NCBI RefSeq assembly: GCF_002221595.1
Contig: NZ_NHMP01000001.1
Location: forward strand, 558,001 to 622,000
DNA from: Turicimonas muris
Lineage (GTDB): Bacteria; Pseudomonadota; Gammaproteobacteria; Burkholderiales; Burkholderiaceae_F
Length of the DNA stretch: 64,000 bases
Reading direction: 5' to 3'
Part shown: positions 62,533 through 64,000 of the stretch, in pieces
How the letters are laid out: each line of letters opens with the position of its first letter
How positions within the stretch are numbered: position 1 is the stretch's first letter
Program-made: the position numbers and the translations under genes
The notes under the pieces: generated by a model
What the model saw: only the letters and a program-made list of their open reading frames with translations
The model's database searches: none
What the model was told of the DNA's origin: nothing

Positions 62533-64000
62533 ATGACTCCTCTTCTTAAAAAAGGGCCAAAAATTCATTTGCATGAAGACCGCAGTGATATTATTCTAAA
62601 GCTACCCCCCCCCAATCGTTTATTCAACGCTTAAATAGGTCTTTTCTTACATTTGTTCAGAGACAGTATTCTCAGTTCTTTGATTTAAATGAACAACAGA
62701 ATTTAAATTCTTTTTCGAACCTAAGTCTCCGAGATAAATTTTCAGAACCGTCTGATATCAAGGAGAAAATTCCCTCAAATTTTTCTCAGTGTTATTTTGC
62801 GATTTTATTATCCTTGAGTTGTGTCGGATATTTGCCTTTAACAATTGCAGCTACGACAGAAAGTGACTCGTCCGATTTAACATTAGATGAAACCATCACA
62901 GGTAACTATTCTTTAGGTAATGTGAACTCTTTAACAGGAGAGTTAACAAATGGATTATTTTTCTCCACCTCAGGAAATAATCAAATTATCAATCTTGAAG
63001 CAGTTACTCAAGTCAGGGGTACTAAATTGTCAAATGCGAAAGGAGTAAGTAGGGTGGGACTTTTTTCAGCTAAGAATATAAGCACTGCCTCTGGACCAAC
63101 AATCCAAATGATAAATCTCAAAGCGGAGACTCTTATTTCTTCAAATGGAACAGTTTTTTCTAGCACTTCGTATGAGGGCTCTTTTGAATCAAAAAAAATT
63201 ACAGAACAACATATTAATTTATTTGTAGATTCAATATCGGCTGGAGTAGGTACCCTTCCTGATTTAACGTTTAATACGCAAAAGCTTTACCAGACTAGCG
63301 CAGCTTTTTACGCATATGACGCTAGACAATTGATTAAAGGTTATGTTGGAGAGTTAACGACTTCTAGCTCTGGAAGAGGTGTGGCCTTAGGACTTTTTAA
63401 CTCTGCTAACAGTAAGGCACAATTTGCAGAACAAATTTTTGAAGGAGAAATTGGTCAAATAGGAACAGAATTGGTTCCTTTTTGGATTGGAGTTTTCGCT
63501 CAACGCGGTGGAAACCAGATGGTAGATAAAATAGGGACGATTTACGGAACCTATGCTGGAATAGCCACTGGTGTAAATGATGTTAGGTCTTCCATCCAAG
63601 AAATAAAAAGCGTAGATAAGATAATCGTTAAAAACAGCGAGGCCCGTAGTCCTCTCTTCTTTGCCTATGGTATTGAGAATTGGTCACAGGTGGGCAATTG
63701 GGATTTCTATGGGTCACAAATTGTCGGTATTACTGATTCAATTTCTGTTAATTCTAAATCGGGACAAGCAATTGCAATTCACAATAAAGGCGGTAAACAG
63801 ACAATACGTTCCCTTTCTTTATACAACGAAGATAATGATGAACTGGGAGTGAGGGTATCTTCTACAGCAAAACAGTCTCCCGTAGGACTGAGAATTCGGC
63901 CGTTCTTATACGATGACAAGTTTTATACAGAGAGCGTCACCTTACTGGAAGGTCCCTTCAATTTTGTAGATAATTCACTTCAAGTTATGGAGCCTATTCA
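62533..64000 (+). CDS. Autotransporter-like surface protein, N-terminal part, phase-variable and OFF in this sequence
   Basis: The ATG at 62533 follows GAGG. After 24 codons comes a run of nine C (62605-62613), and the frame ends with TAA at 62632-62634. With ten C (or seven) the frame is open from there to the window edge, over 460 codons; I read it through and found no stop. That product has a long N-terminal extension, a hydrophobic segment CYFAILLSLSCVGYLPLTIAA around residue 110 as signal sequence, then an Asn/Ser/Thr/Gly-rich passenger (GNYSLGNVNSLTGELTN and onward). First internal ATG in frame is about 500 bases in, so the tract governs expression. The C-terminus lies outside the window. 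Confidence 0.75.
62605..62613 (+). repeat. Homopolymer tract of nine C in codons 25-27 of the right surface-protein gene
   Basis: Nine uninterrupted C. Eight and nine both lead to early stops (TAG and TAA); ten restores the long frame. Confidence 0.9.

Overview
The window looks like a low-GC member of the Sutterellaceae (Burkholderiales, gut Betaproteobacteria such as Parasutterella or Sutterella). The assignment is an inference. It rests on the many exported Tat-type flavoprotein reductases, the TtrS-like sensor kinases, the tripartite tricarboxylate (Tct/Bug) and TAXI-TRAP transporters, the Dcu carriers, and the type V secretion proteins with an ESPR-type signal. I saw no rRNA, tRNA or CRISPR array.

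Left end (1-1,011): the 5' part of an autotransporter-like gene on the minus strand. A run of nine C in its early codons puts the rest out of frame. The right end (62,533-64,000) carries an unrelated passenger-like gene with the same design: a Shine-Dalgarno site, about 24 codons, nine C, then a long out-of-frame ORF. Both look like slipped-strand phase-variable surface genes, each caught OFF.

1,671-13,394: two copies of the same four-gene operon back to back (PhnD-like sensor kinase, FixJ-type regulator, flavoprotein A, flavoprotein B), transcribed away from a shared central region that holds a 28-bp perfect palindrome. The four flavoproteins keep the fumarate-reductase-type catalytic motifs but have an altered substrate pocket. 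They are probably anaerobic respiratory reductases for two different electron acceptors, each with its own sensor.

13,597-20,812: accessory region. It holds a truncated AAA-ATPase, a HigA-like antitoxin with a decayed toxin, flavoprotein debris, and a LysR regulator divergent from a fifth, divergent flavoprotein. An IS1634-type element inserted just behind that flavoprotein and is flanked by a 432-bp direct repeat.

20,812-27,419: a GntR regulator, a DcuA/B-type C4-dicarboxylate carrier, a DMT exporter and argH, then rfbB-rfbC (dTDP-sugar synthesis). 27,496-34,461: tctA-tctB-tctC with an M29-like hydrolase behind a sigma-54-type promoter, a 48-residue Cys-rich protein, an AEC carrier and a LysR regulator. 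34,769-39,394: a VOC-like fusion protein, a small membrane protein, lysC, a VOC protein, a HIT protein and an HNH nuclease.

39,474-48,155: mdaB, a DcuC-type carrier, an amidohydrolase, a LysR regulator, and an AbgA-like hydrolase split by a second IS1634-type element (164-bp direct repeat). A decayed duplicate of the LysR gene lies beyond it. 48,304-55,006: an unstable island with two nearly identical IS256-type elements in the same orientation, two related autotransporter-like passenger genes without barrels, a truncated tyrosine recombinase overlapping one of them, and a DinJ/YafQ-type toxin-antitoxin pair.

55,119-62,200: a ketopantoate reductase-like gene, a flavin reductase, a TAXI-TRAP operon behind a second, closely similar sigma-54-type promoter, and an AzgA-type purine permease broken by two frameshifts.
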